DNA of 64,000 nt, taken from positions 1,116,001-1,180,000 of the forward strand of contig OY969805.1 in the NCBI GenBank assembly GCA_963703325.1, given 5' to 3'. This document shows positions 51,373 through 60,290 of the stretch, piece after piece. Source of the DNA: Aquilonibacter sp963703325. GTDB lineage: Bacteria; Vulcanimicrobiota; Vulcanimicrobiia; Vulcanimicrobiales; Vulcanimicrobiaceae. Positions within the stretch are counted from its first letter, which is position 1. Each line of letters starts with the position of its first letter. Under the pieces are notes generated by a model that was not told the origin of the DNA, did no database searches, and saw only the letters and a list, made by a program, of their open reading frames with translations. Both the position numbers and the translations under genes were made by a program.

Positions 51373-53505
51373 CGCAATCGCCTCGAGCACGCGTTCGGGC
51401 GTCATCGGCAATTGCGTGACCCAGGCGCCGGTTGCCGCGTGGATTGCGCTCGCGACGGCTGCCGCAAACGGGACGAGCGGCATCTCCGCCACGCCGCGCG
51501 CACCGAACGGACCGTTCGGATCGGCGAGTTCGAGCAATACCGGATAGATTTCGGTCGGCATGTCGAGCGTGGTCGGCAGCAAGTACGTGCTGAAGTGCGG
51601 CGTGAGGATCTTCCCCTCGCGCGAGAGCAAGTTTTCGGTCAATGTATAGCCGACCGCTTGTGCTAAGCAGCCTTCGATTTGTCCTTCGACTTGTTGTGTG
51701 TTGATCGCACGACCAACATCGTGCACGCTGATGATTTTGAGCAGCTGCACGTGACCCGTGCGCGTGTCGACCTCGAGTTCTACCGCTTGCGATACGTAGC
51801 CATAACAGTAGTTCGGGATGCCGGCGCCGGTGTCGGGATCGCTGATCGTCGTGCGCGGCGGCAGATATTTCACGGTCGCCTTCGCATTGCGACCCGGGAA
51901 CTTGGCGCGCGCGGCAAGCGCGGCATCGTGCACAGCGCGACCCGCCATCAGCGTCAAGCGCGATGCCGAGGCGCTGCCGGCATTGGGCGCTTCCGACGAG
52001 TCGTCGGTGATCATCGTGATCGCTTCGGGCGCGATGCCCAGCGTTGCAGCCGCGATTTGGCGTAGCGCGGTGTGCGCGCCCTGGCCGCACTCGGCCGCGC
52101 CGACACGCACGATCGCGCGTTCGATCGCGCGCGTGCCGATCAGTTCGACCGTTGCCGTAGCCTGCTCGGGAAATCCGAACGAATAGCCGACGTTTTTGAT
52201 GCCGGAACTGATGCCGACGCCGCGGCGCAGATGCGTCTTGGGCTGCGGGTCGGGACGCCCGTAGCGCAGGCGCGATTGCGCTTCGGTAACGCAGCGCTCG
52301 AGCACCGGCAGCGCGCCGACACCGGCGGGCAACGGTGTTTGCGTCGGTTGGATATCGCCCTCGCGATAGATGTTGCGGCGGCGAATCTCGACCGGATCGA
52401 TATCGAGCGCGTGCGCGAGGCGCGTGACCATCACTTCGGCCGCAAATTGCGCCTGCGGCGAACCGAATCCGCGAAACGCGCCGGCCGGAACGTTGTTGGT
52501 GTAGACCGCGTAGCCGTCGGTGTGCACGTTTTCGATCGCGTAGGTGCCGCTGGCAAAGAGCACGGAACCCTTGAGCACTTCAGCACTCGTCGAGGCATAC
52601 GCGCCGCCGTCGGCAACCAGTTCGGTCTGCGCGGCGAGGATCGTGCCGTCGCGCGCCGCGGCCCACTTCGAACGAATGAAGTACGGATGGCGCTTGTGGT
52701 GACCGACGATCGACTCTTCGCGGCTCCAGATAATCGCGGTTGGACGTTTGAGCTTCCAGGTCGCGAGCGCAACTAACGGCTGCACGTTGAGATCTTCGCG
52801 GCCGCCGAACGCGCCGCCGATTTTGGCATACCGAATCACGACCTGCTCGGGCGTGAGCGCCAGCATCTCGGCGATCTGCCGGCGATCTTCGTGGAGCCAC
52901 TGCCCCGCCGTCTCCACCACTAAACGATCGCCTTCGTAGTAGGCGATGCCGGCGTCGGGCTGCAGGTATGCGTGCTCTTGCCACGAGGTCGTAAACTCGC
53001 CTTCGACCACGACGGCCGCGCGCGCGAAGGCCGCATCGACGTCACCGCGCCGGATGCGCGCGTGTTCGAGCACGTTGCTCAGTTGGCCGGCGTGCACCAG
53101 CGTTGCGCCGGACTGCATCGCCTTGCGCGCGTCGTCGACGATCGGCAGATCTTCGTACGTCACGTGCAACGCTCGTGCGCCCGCGTCGGCCGCCTCTTGC
53201 GTCTCGCCGACGATGAGCGCAACGCGGTCGCCATAAAAACGCACGACGTCATCACAAAGCAGTGGTTGATCGGAGCGCACCAGACCGTAGCGGTTATACG
53301 GCACGTCCTTCGCGGTGAGCACGGCGACGACGCCCGGAACCGCGCGTGCCGCCGCATCGTCGATCGCCACGATGCGCGCGTGCGCGCGACCGGCAAAGAC
53401 GACTTTGAGCCGCAGGTGCTCGTCGCGCACTAAATCGGCCGGATATTTCGCCGCGCCGGTGACTTTGCCGAGCGCATCCGGACGCGCCAGCGATCGGCCG
53501 ATCAT
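51316..53505 (-). CDS. Xanthine dehydrogenase molybdopterin-binding subunit
   Basis: This is the large, molybdenum-cofactor subunit that oxidises hypoxanthine and xanthine to urate. From ATG 53505 the protein is 729 residues: the MIGRSLARPDALGKVTG start, GGAFGGRED near 245, GAFRGFGSPQAQF near 355, VGAAECGQGAHTALRQ near 480, and the C-terminal GARGVAEMPLVPFAAAVASAIHAATG with the catalytic glutamate. The start is four bases inside the preceding FAD/iron-sulfur subunit gene, so the two form one operon. No XdhC-type maturation factor is adjacent. Confidence 0.9.
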   Translation of the reverse strand: MIGRSLARPDALGKVTGAAKYPADLVRDEHLRLKVVFAGRAHARIVAIDDAAARAVPGVVAVLTAKDVPYNRYGLVRSDQPLLCDDVVRFYGDRVALIVGETQEAADAGARALHVTYEDLPIVDDARKAMQSGATLVHAGQLSNVLEHARIRRGDVDAAFARAAVVVEGEFTTSWQEHAYLQPDAGIAYYEGDRLVVETAGQWLHEDRRQIAEMLALTPEQVVIRYAKIGGAFGGREDLNVQPLVALATWKLKRPTAIIWSREESIVGHHKRHPYFIRSKWAAARDGTILAAQTELVADGGAYASTSAEVLKGSVLFASGTYAIENVHTDGYAVYTNNVPAGAFRGFGSPQAQFAAEVMVTRLAHALDIDPVEIRRRNIYREGDIQPTQTPLPAGVGALPVLERCVTEAQSRLRYGRPDPQPKTHLRRGVGISSGIKNVGYSFGFPEQATATVELIGTRAIERAIVRVGAAECGQGAHTALRQIAAATLGIAPEAITMITDDSSEAPNAGSASASRLTLMAGRAVHDAALAARAKFPGRNAKATVKYLPPRTTISDPDTGAGIPNYCYGYVSQAVELEVDTRTGHVQLLKIISVHDVGRAINTQQVEGQIEGCLAQAVGYTLTENLLSREGKILTPHFSTYLLPTTLDMPTEIYPVLLELADPNGPFGARGVAEMPLVPFAAAVASAIHAATGAWVTQLPMTPERVLEAIASPQLVADERPRDPVVPVD

Positions 53506-54887
53506 ACGCTCGCCTCGATCATCGCGTCGAGAATCTTGCGATAACCGGTGCAGCGGCACAAGTTGCCGCTAATCGCGGTTTGATGCTGGCGCAGCGTCGG
53601 ACGTGCGTGTTCGTCGAGCAACTTCGCGCCGGCCATGAGCATGCCGGGAATGCAGAAGCCGCACTGCACCGCCGCGCGATCGATATAGGCTTGCTGCAAC
53701 GGGTGCAGTCGCGCGCCGTCGGCCAGCCCCTCGATCGTCGTGATCGTGGTGCCGTGCGCTTGCGCCGCCGGCACCAGACACGACATCACCGCCATGCCGT
53801 CCATCCACACCGTGCATGCGCCGCACTCGCCCTCGGCGCAACCTTCTTTCGAACCGGTCAAGGCGGCGTTCTCGCGCAGCGCGTTGAGCAGCGTTTTGCG
53901 TTGGGCATCTTCGAGGCGCAGCGCGCGTCCGTTGATCGTCGTCTCGATCGTCCCGTCAAACGCGATCGGCGGTACGTGAGAACCCTCGCCGGTTTCGAGC
54001 AGCACCGGCGGATCGAGCAACCCGTCGGCGTGATGCCGCCCGGCGATGCGCGTCAGCCCGTCTTCGATCAGCACCGCAAGCGTGGATTCGCGATAGGCCT
54101 TCGAGCCGCGAATGTCGCCGATGGGTGTGGCGTCGCCGAGCGCGAGGCGCCCTGCTTCGCGGCAGGTCGCGGCGTCGAGACGCTTGTTGCACAGATACGT
54201 TTCCACGCGATGTGCGCGCACGATCGTCGGCGCAAGACAGCCGAGCGCAATGCGCGCATCGCGCACCACGTCGCCGTCGAAGGTCAGCACGAACGCGACG
54301 TCGATAATCGAGATCGCTTGCGCGCGCCGGAGACCGAGTTTTACGAACAGCCCGCGCTGGTCGCTGCGCAATTTTGGAAAGCGGATCGCCGTGATCAGTT
54401 CGTCGCGCCGCAGTACCGTTGTCCGAAAGCCAGTGAAGAACGCTTCGATCGGCATCTCGCGCGTCGCTGTTGCGCTGCGCAATTCGATCGATGCATCGAG
54501 CGCTACCAGCGGCGCGATCGTGTCGTTGGCGGGCGAGGCGGTGACGAGATTGCCCGCGATCGTTCCACGCGTGCGAATCTGCGGCGCACCGACTTCAACG
54601 CACGCCTGCACCAACGGCAACGCGTAGTCAACGCACGCGCGCGAAGCGATCACGTCGTTGTGCGTTGCGAGTCCGCCCAATTCGATCGCGTCCTCGTGCT
54701 CCCGGACGTATTTCAGCGCGGTGAGCTTGCTGACGTCGATCAGTGTGCGCGCCGGCTTGACGCCGCGCTGCAGTTCAACCACAACGTCGGTGCCGCCGGC
54801 GACGATACGCGTGTGCTCGTCGGCGCGCGCCAGCATTGCGAGGGCTTCGTCGAGGGAATGGGGTTGAAGTACTTGGTGCCACCACAT
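53502..54887 (-). CDS. Xanthine dehydrogenase FAD-binding and [2Fe-2S] subunit fusion (FAD first)
   Basis: The 461-residue protein carries an FAD-binding domain (1-275; IVAGGTDVVVEL, IRTRGTIAGNLVTASPANDT) followed by a two-cluster iron-sulfur domain (300-461; CAEGECGACTVWMDG, CGFCIPGML and NLCRCTGYRKI). In the common XdhA arrangement the iron-sulfur domain comes first, so the order here is reversed. Electrons from the molybdenum subunit pass through both clusters to FAD. The ATG at 54887 is chosen because further upstream sequence overlaps divergent puuE. Confidence 0.88.
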   Translation of the reverse strand: MWWHQVLQPHSLDEALAMLARADEHTRIVAGGTDVVVELQRGVKPARTLIDVSKLTALKYVREHEDAIELGGLATHNDVIASRACVDYALPLVQACVEVGAPQIRTRGTIAGNLVTASPANDTIAPLVALDASIELRSATATREMPIEAFFTGFRTTVLRRDELITAIRFPKLRSDQRGLFVKLGLRRAQAISIIDVAFVLTFDGDVVRDARIALGCLAPTIVRAHRVETYLCNKRLDAATCREAGRLALGDATPIGDIRGSKAYRESTLAVLIEDGLTRIAGRHHADGLLDPPVLLETGEGSHVPPIAFDGTIETTINGRALRLEDAQRKTLLNALRENAALTGSKEGCAEGECGACTVWMDGMAVMSCLVPAAQAHGTTITTIEGLADGARLHPLQQAYIDRAAVQCGFCIPGMLMAGAKLLDEHARPTLRQHQTAISGNLCRCTGYRKILDAMIEASV

Positions 54888-54953
54888 GGATTGCCTGGAG
54901 TTTTCCGCGCGAACGCAAGGATGCCATGCTCGTCCATCGGTATTGAGCACGAT

Positions 54954-55850
54954 ATGCGCGATATGGTCGGTTACGGCGCGAACCCCCCGGACCCGAAATG
55001 GCCCGGCGATGCGCGTTTGGCCGTGCAAATCGTCATGAATTACGAAGAGGGTTCGGAGTATTCAATCCCCGACGGCGACGGGTTTTCCGAGATGTACCTG
55101 ACCGAGGTGCCGGGCGCGAGCTTAGGGCCCGGGAAGCGCGATCTGATCGTCGAGTCGGTCTACGAATACGGCAGTCGCGCCGGATTCTGGCGCCTTATGC
55201 GGATTTTTGCCGAGCGCAAGCTGCCAATTACCGTCTTTGGTGCCGCGCTCGCGCTCGAACGTAACCCCGAGGCCGCGCGCGCCATTCGCGACGCGGGCTA
55301 CGAAGTGTGTTCGCACGGCTACCGCTGGGTCGGATTCCAAGATATGAGCGAAGCGCAGGAGCGCGAGGAGATGCGCAAAGCGGTCGCGTCGATCGCGCAA
55401 ACCATCGGCGAGCGTCCTTACGGGTGGTACTGTCGCTACGCACCCAGCGAGAACACGCGGCGCCTGGTCGTCGAAGAGGGCGGCTTTCTCTACGACGCTG
55501 ACGCGTACAACGACGATCTTCCGTATTGGACCAAAGTGAGCGGCAAAGATCATCTGGTGATTCCGTACACGCTCGACGTCAACGATATGAAGTTTTCGGT
55601 CGCGCCCGGATTTACGTCGCCGTCAGGATACTTCGAGTACATGCGCGACGCGTTCGACGTGCTCTACCGCGAAGGCAAGACGCAGCCCAAGATGATGTCG
55701 ATCGGCTTGCACACGCGCTTGGCGGGCCGACCGGGCCGCGCTGCGGCGCTCGAACGGTTTTTGGATCATGTGCTCGAGCACGACGACGTGTGGATCTGCC
55801 GCCGCGTCGATATCGCGCGCCACTGGATTGCGAACCATCCCCCGCGATGA
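54954..55850 (+). CDS. puuE: Allantoinase PuuE (polysaccharide-deacetylase-like)
   Basis: The 298-residue protein belongs to the metal-independent allantoinase class related to NodB deacetylases: MVGYGANPPDPKWPGDARLAVQ, NYEEGSEYSIPDGD, YEYGSRAGFWRLM and SHGYRWVGFQDMSEAQER all match PuuE. It opens the allantoin ring to allantoate. ATG 54954 is preferred; an ATG 33 bases upstream would add 11 residues. It is divergent from the xanthine dehydrogenase operon and overlaps the next gene by four bases. Confidence 0.9.
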   Translation: MRDMVGYGANPPDPKWPGDARLAVQIVMNYEEGSEYSIPDGDGFSEMYLTEVPGASLGPGKRDLIVESVYEYGSRAGFWRLMRIFAERKLPITVFGAALALERNPEAARAIRDAGYEVCSHGYRWVGFQDMSEAQEREEMRKAVASIAQTIGERPYGWYCRYAPSENTRRLVVEEGGFLYDADAYNDDLPYWTKVSGKDHLVIPYTLDVNDMKFSVAPGFTSPSGYFEYMRDAFDVLYREGKTQPKMMSIGLHTRLAGRPGRAAALERFLDHVLEHDDVWICRRVDIARHWIANHPPR

Positions 55851-57064
55851 ACGTTGTCGAACGGCTCGAAGTGTTGCGCGCGCTCGGCGCGCACGAACGC
55901 GGCATCGATCGCGCGCTCTTGACCCCGCCCGAGCGTCGGGCGCGCGAGCTGTTTGCGTCGTGGGCGGGCGCGAGCGGTCTGGATGTCACGCAAGACCGCG
56001 TCAGCAATCTGTTTGCACGGCGTGACGGCACCCGCGCGAACGCGAAACCGATTCTGGTCGGTTCGCATCTCGACACCGTGCCGACCGGCGGCGCGTACGA
56101 CGGTGCCTACGGTGTCACGGCGGCGCTCTGCGCGCTCGACGTGCTCGATGCGCGCGGCGTACGTACGGCGCATCCGGTCGAAGCGGTGGCGTGGGCGGGC
56201 GAAGAGGGCAGCCGGTTTCCGCTGGGATGTTTGGGCAGTTCGGTGTTCGCCGGTCTCAACGACGAACGCGCGGTGTTGGCGATCGTCGGCGACGACGGCA
56301 TAACGCTCGCGCAAGCGCTTGCATCACCGGAGGGCGGATTGCTCGACGGCGTGCCGATGCGCGCCGGACGCGAGGTCGCGGCATATCTCGAATTGCACGT
56401 CGAGCAAGGCCCGGTGCTCGAAGATCTCGGATTGTCGCTCGGCATCGTGACCGCGATAGCCGCGCAGCGCCGGCTGCGCGCAACGGTCACCGGACGCAGC
56501 GGCCATGCCGGCACGGTGCCGATGGCGATGCGCGCCGATGCGTTGGGGGCCGCGTCCGAACTCGTACTGGCGATCGAACGCGTGGCGCGCGAGCAGGGCG
56601 ACGCGGTTGCGACCGTGGGACGCATGCTGGTCGAACCCAATGGGACCAATGTCATCCCCGCGCACGTCGTGTTCTCGATCGATATCCGCTCACCGGATGC
56701 AGGCAAGCTCGACGCGATCGAAGCGCGCCTCACGGAAGTGATCGCGCGCGTGCGCAAGGGGCGCGGTGTCGAGATCGAGCTGGAAGCCTACGAGCGGCGC
56801 AGTGCAACGCCGATGACGCCGGCGCTGCGCGACGCGATTGCGCGCGCGATTACCACACTGGGCGAAGCGTATGCCGACGTACCGAGCGGTGCGGGACACG
56901 ATGCGATGAGCCTCGGTAAGATCGTGCCCACCGCGATGATCTTCGTGCCGAGCATCGGCGGTCAAAGTCACGTGAGCGAGGAACGCACCGCCGACCGCGA
57001 TCTGCTGCTCGGCGTCGAGGCGCTGGCCAATGCCATCGTCGAGGTCGACCGCGTCGTCGACTAG
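55847..57064 (+). CDS. Allantoate amidohydrolase-type M20 hydrolase (AllC-like)
   Basis: The 405-residue M20/M28-fold zinc amidohydrolase shows GSHLDTVPTGGAYDG near 75, GEEGSRFPLGCLGSSVFAG near 123, ELHVEQGPVLED near 190 and the dimer domain GRSGHAGTVPM. N-carbamoyl-L-amino-acid hydrolases share this pattern, but the position directly after puuE makes allantoate the likely substrate. The ATGA start overlap with puuE indicates coupled expression. Confidence 0.88.
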   Translation: MNVVERLEVLRALGAHERGIDRALLTPPERRARELFASWAGASGLDVTQDRVSNLFARRDGTRANAKPILVGSHLDTVPTGGAYDGAYGVTAALCALDVLDARGVRTAHPVEAVAWAGEEGSRFPLGCLGSSVFAGLNDERAVLAIVGDDGITLAQALASPEGGLLDGVPMRAGREVAAYLELHVEQGPVLEDLGLSLGIVTAIAAQRRLRATVTGRSGHAGTVPMAMRADALGAASELVLAIERVAREQGDAVATVGRMLVEPNGTNVIPAHVVFSIDIRSPDAGKLDAIEARLTEVIARVRKGRGVEIELEAYERRSATPMTPALRDAIARAITTLGEAYADVPSGAGHDAMSLGKIVPTAMIFVPSIGGQSHVSEERTADRDLLLGVEALANAIVEVDRVVD

Positions 57065-57079
57065 AAGCGAAGCCCTCGT

Positions 57080-57457
57080 ATGCGATTCTTCATCTGTGGT
57101 TCGGCGCTGACCGGGCAACCCGACAATAAAAATCTCGGCGATGCTAAACTGCTGGGACCAGCGTGTACGGCGGCAAAATACCGCCTGCACGCGGTCAAAA
57201 ACGGTTGGCATCCAGGGATCTACGAAGTGCCCAGCGGCGGCATCTCGATTCTCGGCGAGTTGTACGAACTCACACCGGAACAACACGCGACGCTGATGGC
57301 TGGCGAACCGCCCGACATGTACCAGGTGACGATCGAGTTGGAAGACGGCTCGAACGCCGAAGCGATGCTCTTTCCGCGCGAACTGATCGAGAAGCACGGC
57401 TACCCCGATATTTCGTGGTTCGGCGGCTGGGCCGCGTTTAAGGCGTCCGCCGGTTAG
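57080..57457 (+). CDS. Stand-alone allophanate-hydrolase C-terminal-like domain
   Basis: The 125-residue protein has a gamma-glutamylcyclotransferase-like fold motif (FFICGSALTGQPDN) and GIYEVPSGGISILGELYEL, resembling the C-terminal decarboxylating domain of AtzF-type allophanate hydrolases, here without the amidase half. It follows allC by 15 bases on the same strand. The role may be in ureide or urea-carboxylate breakdown; this is inferred from context. Confidence 0.7.
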   Translation: MRFFICGSALTGQPDNKNLGDAKLLGPACTAAKYRLHAVKNGWHPGIYEVPSGGISILGELYELTPEQHATLMAGEPPDMYQVTIELEDGSNAEAMLFPRELIEKHGYPDISWFGGWAAFKASAG

Positions 57458-57783
57458 CGTCCGCGATAGGTTGAGTATCCGTAAGGCGAGAGCAACAGCG
57501 GCACGTGATAGTGCACGTCTTCGACAATGCTAAAGCGCACCGGGATTTCGTCGTAAAACGCCGGCGTTTGCAGCCCATCGAAATAGCTGCGCACGAAGAA
57601 GCGTAGTTCGTAGATGCCGCGCGCCAGCGAGCCGGCGAGACTGATGGCGATGCGTCCGTCGACGTCGGTGATGCCGCGGCCGAGTTCGCGCGGATGCGCG
57701 CCAAGGTGCCAGAGCGCGACGTCGATGCCGGTAGCGGGCGCGCCGCGTGCGAGGTCGAGGACGTGAGTGCTAAGCGAAGCCAT
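57454..57783 (-). CDS. uraH: 5-hydroxyisourate hydrolase
   Basis: The 109-residue transthyretin-like enzyme hydrolyses 5-hydroxyisourate to OHCU. It starts ASLSTHVLDLARGAPATG, has IVEDVHYHVPLLLSPYGYSTYRG, and ends YRGR, close to the diagnostic YRGS tetrapeptide. It is last of three minus-strand genes (uraD-puuD-uraH) for urate breakdown, and its stop overlaps the convergent gene by four bases. Confidence 0.93.
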   Translation of the reverse strand: MASLSTHVLDLARGAPATGIDVALWHLGAHPRELGRGITDVDGRIAISLAGSLARGIYELRFFVRSYFDGLQTPAFYDEIPVRFSIVEDVHYHVPLLLSPYGYSTYRGR

Positions 57784-57784
57784 A

Positions 57785-58981
57785 TCAGATTTTTGCTCCT
57801 TGATCGATCCATACGCCGACCAGTGTGCGTTCGGTTTCGGTCATGTGCGTGATATTCCCGAGCGGCATTGCGTGCGTAGTCACGGCTTGTTCGCGAACGC
57901 GTGGGGCATTGGCTACGATGTGCGCCGGCGTATCGAGCAGCACACCCGCCGGCGCGACGGCAAACCCGGGCTGTGTCGGATGCGCGGCATGACAGACCGC
58001 GCAGCGCTGCGCGAAGATCGGCTCCACGCGCGCAAAGCTCACCGGCGCCGCCGTCGCGCCGGCTGAACCGCGCGGCGCAAGCGCAATCGCCGTCGCAACG
58101 ATTACGATTGCGGCGGCTGCGGGCAGCACCCAGACCAGGCGCGCGCGGTGCGTCAAGATGAAGAAATAGCGCACCAATGCGCCCGCGACGCCGAGCGCGA
58201 CTAACACGAGCCATCCGTACGTGCCCGAGTACGTCATCGGGTAGTGGCTGCTGATCATCGTGAAGAGCACCGGCATCGTCAGATACGTGTTGTGCACCGA
58301 ACGTTGCTTGCCCAAGATACCCGGGCGCGGATCGGGCCGCTGGCCCGCGCGAATCTGCGCGAGCATGCGGCGCTGGCCCGGAATGATGATGAAGAAGACG
58401 TTCGCCACCATGATCGTCCCGATGATCGCACCGACGTGAATGAACGCCGCCCGCCCGCTAAAGACGTGATACAGCGCCCACGAGGCAAAGACCAAAAAGA
58501 TGAAGATGCTCGCAGCGAGGACGCGCGGCCGTCGTTCGAGCATGCGGCACAAGCCGTCGTAGACGAACCACCCGATCACCAGCGACGCGATGCTGATCGC
58601 AATCGCCGCCGCTGGCGAGAGCGGCATTACGCTCGGGTCGATCAGAAAGGTCTGCGCGCCGAACCAATACACGATCGCGAGCAACACCATGCCGGAGAGC
58701 CACGTCGAGTAGGCTTCCCACTTGAACCAGTGCAGGTTCTGCGTCAGCGGTTCGCGGGTGGGACCCGTCAAGAATTTTTGATTGTGGTAGAAGCCGCCGC
58801 CATGCACCGACCATAGTTCGCCGATGACGCCGTTCTCCCGATCCTCCGCTTTGAGCGGCGCCGCGAGATGGTTGTCGAGCCAGACGAAATAAAATGACGC
58901 GCCGATCCACGAGATGCCGGCCACGAAGTGAAACCAGCGTGCGACCAGATCGAACCAGCTCAGGACGTAGCCTGACATCAC
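57785..58981 (-). CDS. puuD: PuuD-type membrane urate oxidase with cytochrome c domain
   Basis: The 398-residue protein has about eight hydrophobic segments (WFHFVAGISWIGASFYFVWL, the PuuD start) and a C-terminal cytochrome c-like domain with CAVCH near 328 and AMPLGNITHMT as the methionine ligand region. PuuD proteins oxidise urate at the inner membrane, replacing the soluble cofactor-free uricase or the HpxO flavoenzyme. The start overlaps uraD by four bases and the stop precedes uraH by 1 base. Confidence 0.92.
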   Translation of the reverse strand: MMSGYVLSWFDLVARWFHFVAGISWIGASFYFVWLDNHLAAPLKAEDRENGVIGELWSVHGGGFYHNQKFLTGPTREPLTQNLHWFKWEAYSTWLSGMVLLAIVYWFGAQTFLIDPSVMPLSPAAAIAISIASLVIGWFVYDGLCRMLERRPRVLAASIFIFLVFASWALYHVFSGRAAFIHVGAIIGTIMVANVFFIIIPGQRRMLAQIRAGQRPDPRPGILGKQRSVHNTYLTMPVLFTMISSHYPMTYSGTYGWLVLVALGVAGALVRYFFILTHRARLVWVLPAAAAIVIVATAIALAPRGSAGATAAPVSFARVEPIFAQRCAVCHAAHPTQPGFAVAPAGVLLDTPAHIVANAPRVREQAVTTHAMPLGNITHMTETERTLVGVWIDQGAKI

Positions 58982-59487
58982 GCTCGCTCCACCATGTCGG
59001 CGAGGCGCAAGCGCGCGATCGCTTCGATCTCACGCAGCGCCGCATCGATCTCTTCATCGCGTGAATTGCCGACCCGCCATTGCATCGCCGCGAGAATCGA
59101 CGACTTGGTCTGCTCGCGCACGCAGATGACAAACGGAAAGCCGAACCGCGCACGGTACGCCGCGTTGAGCTCATCAAAGGTGGCGCGCTCGTCGGGGGAA
59201 AGCGCGTCGAGCGCGGCGGAGGCCTGCTCGGCCGTTGAGGCGGGGGTCAAGCGCCCGTCGCGGGCCAGCCGCCCGGCGAGATCGGGGTGCGCGGCGATCA
59301 GTTCGGTATGGCGCGCTTTGCCGGCGGCGCGAACGATGCCGACAAGTTCGGCATACAGCGCGTCGAGCGACGCATACGGCCGGCGCTCGGCTGCTGCGCG
59401 CGCAATCCACGGCGAGGCCTCAAATACCGGGCCTATCACCGTCGTGAAAGCCTCGTTGTCCAGCGCGTTGAGCTGCGCGAGCGTCAT
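58978..59487 (-). CDS. uraD: OHCU decarboxylase
   Basis: The 169-residue all-helical enzyme converts 2-oxo-4-hydroxy-4-carboxy-5-ureidoimidazoline to S-allantoin. It shows TLAQLNALDNEAFTTVIGPV, SPWIARAAAERRP, AHPDLAGRLA, and the conserved Y..RFGFPFVICVREQTK segment. It is the first gene of the uraD-puuD-uraH operon. A divergent MacB-type transporter starts 90 bases away. Confidence 0.93.
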   Translation of the reverse strand: MTLAQLNALDNEAFTTVIGPVFEASPWIARAAAERRPYASLDALYAELVGIVRAAGKARHTELIAAHPDLAGRLARDGRLTPASTAEQASAALDALSPDERATFDELNAAYRARFGFPFVICVREQTKSSILAAMQWRVGNSRDEEIDAALREIEAIARLRLADMVERA

Positions 59488-59577
59488 CGGGGGGCCGTTC
59501 GTCTCTCACCCGCCTCTAACCCCGCTTGCCACGCTACCTCAAGCGTGCGTCCTACGATGCTGATGGAGGAACAGATC

Positions 59578-60288
59578 GTGGAACAGCTACAACCGGTCGT
59601 GCGCGTCGAGCGACTTCGCAAAGTCTACTCGCTCGGCGACAGCGAGGTGATCGCACTCGCCGGCATCGACCTCGAGATTCGCGCCGGTGAATTCATCGCC
59701 GTCATGGGCCCTTCGGGCTCGGGCAAATCGACATTCATGCAGATCACCGGACTGCTCGACAATCCGACCGATGGTCACTACTATTTCGAAGGCACCGATG
59801 TCTCGCGTCTCGACGGCGATGCGCGCGCCGACATTCGCAGCCGTCGTCTCGGCTTCGTCTTTCAGGCCTACAATTTGCTCCCGCGCACCAGCGCGCTCGA
59901 AAACGTCGAGCTGCCGATGGTCTATGCGGGCGTGCCGGCCGCGGAACGCGCGCGTATCGCGCACGAAAAGATGGGCATCGTCGGCGTTGCGCATCTGGCG
60001 CAGCATCATCCCAATCAAATGTCGGGCGGCCAGCAACAGCGCGTTGCTATCGCACGTTCGCTCGTGAACAATCCGGGGCTCATCCTCGCCGACGAGCCGA
60101 CCGGTGCGCTCGACACCAAGACCAGCGAAGACGTAATGCGCATCTTCCGTGAGCTCAACGAGCAGCAGGGCATCACGATCATGCTGGTTACGCACGAGCC
60201 CGACATCGCGGCACATGCCAAACGGATCGTGACGTTCCGCGACGGCCGCGTCGTTTCCGACCATGACAAGACGGAGGTTGCAGCATAA
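59578..60288 (+). CDS. MacB-type ABC transporter ATP-binding protein
   Basis: The 236-residue ATPase from GTG 59578 has Walker A GPSGSGKS, Q-loop FQAYNLLPRTSALENV, signature MSGGQQQRVAIARSL and Walker B LILADEPTGALDT, the LolD/MacB class. The start is set by a GGAGGA Shine-Dalgarno 7 bases before GTG; two ATGs at 59557 and 59563 lie before that signal. The permease gene follows by two bases. The pair probably works with a MacA adaptor, the only visible one being at 46723. Confidence 0.93.
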   Translation: MEQLQPVVRVERLRKVYSLGDSEVIALAGIDLEIRAGEFIAVMGPSGSGKSTFMQITGLLDNPTDGHYYFEGTDVSRLDGDARADIRSRRLGFVFQAYNLLPRTSALENVELPMVYAGVPAAERARIAHEKMGIVGVAHLAQHHPNQMSGGQQQRVAIARSLVNNPGLILADEPTGALDTKTSEDVMRIFRELNEQQGITIMLVTHEPDIAAHAKRIVTFRDGRVVSDHDKTEVAA

Positions 60289-60290
60289 TC

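Noticed and set aside
53580..54953. Upstream extension of the puuE frame
   Set aside because: It lies antisense to the xanthine dehydrogenase subunit, is arginine-rich, and PuuE homology begins only at about 54954.
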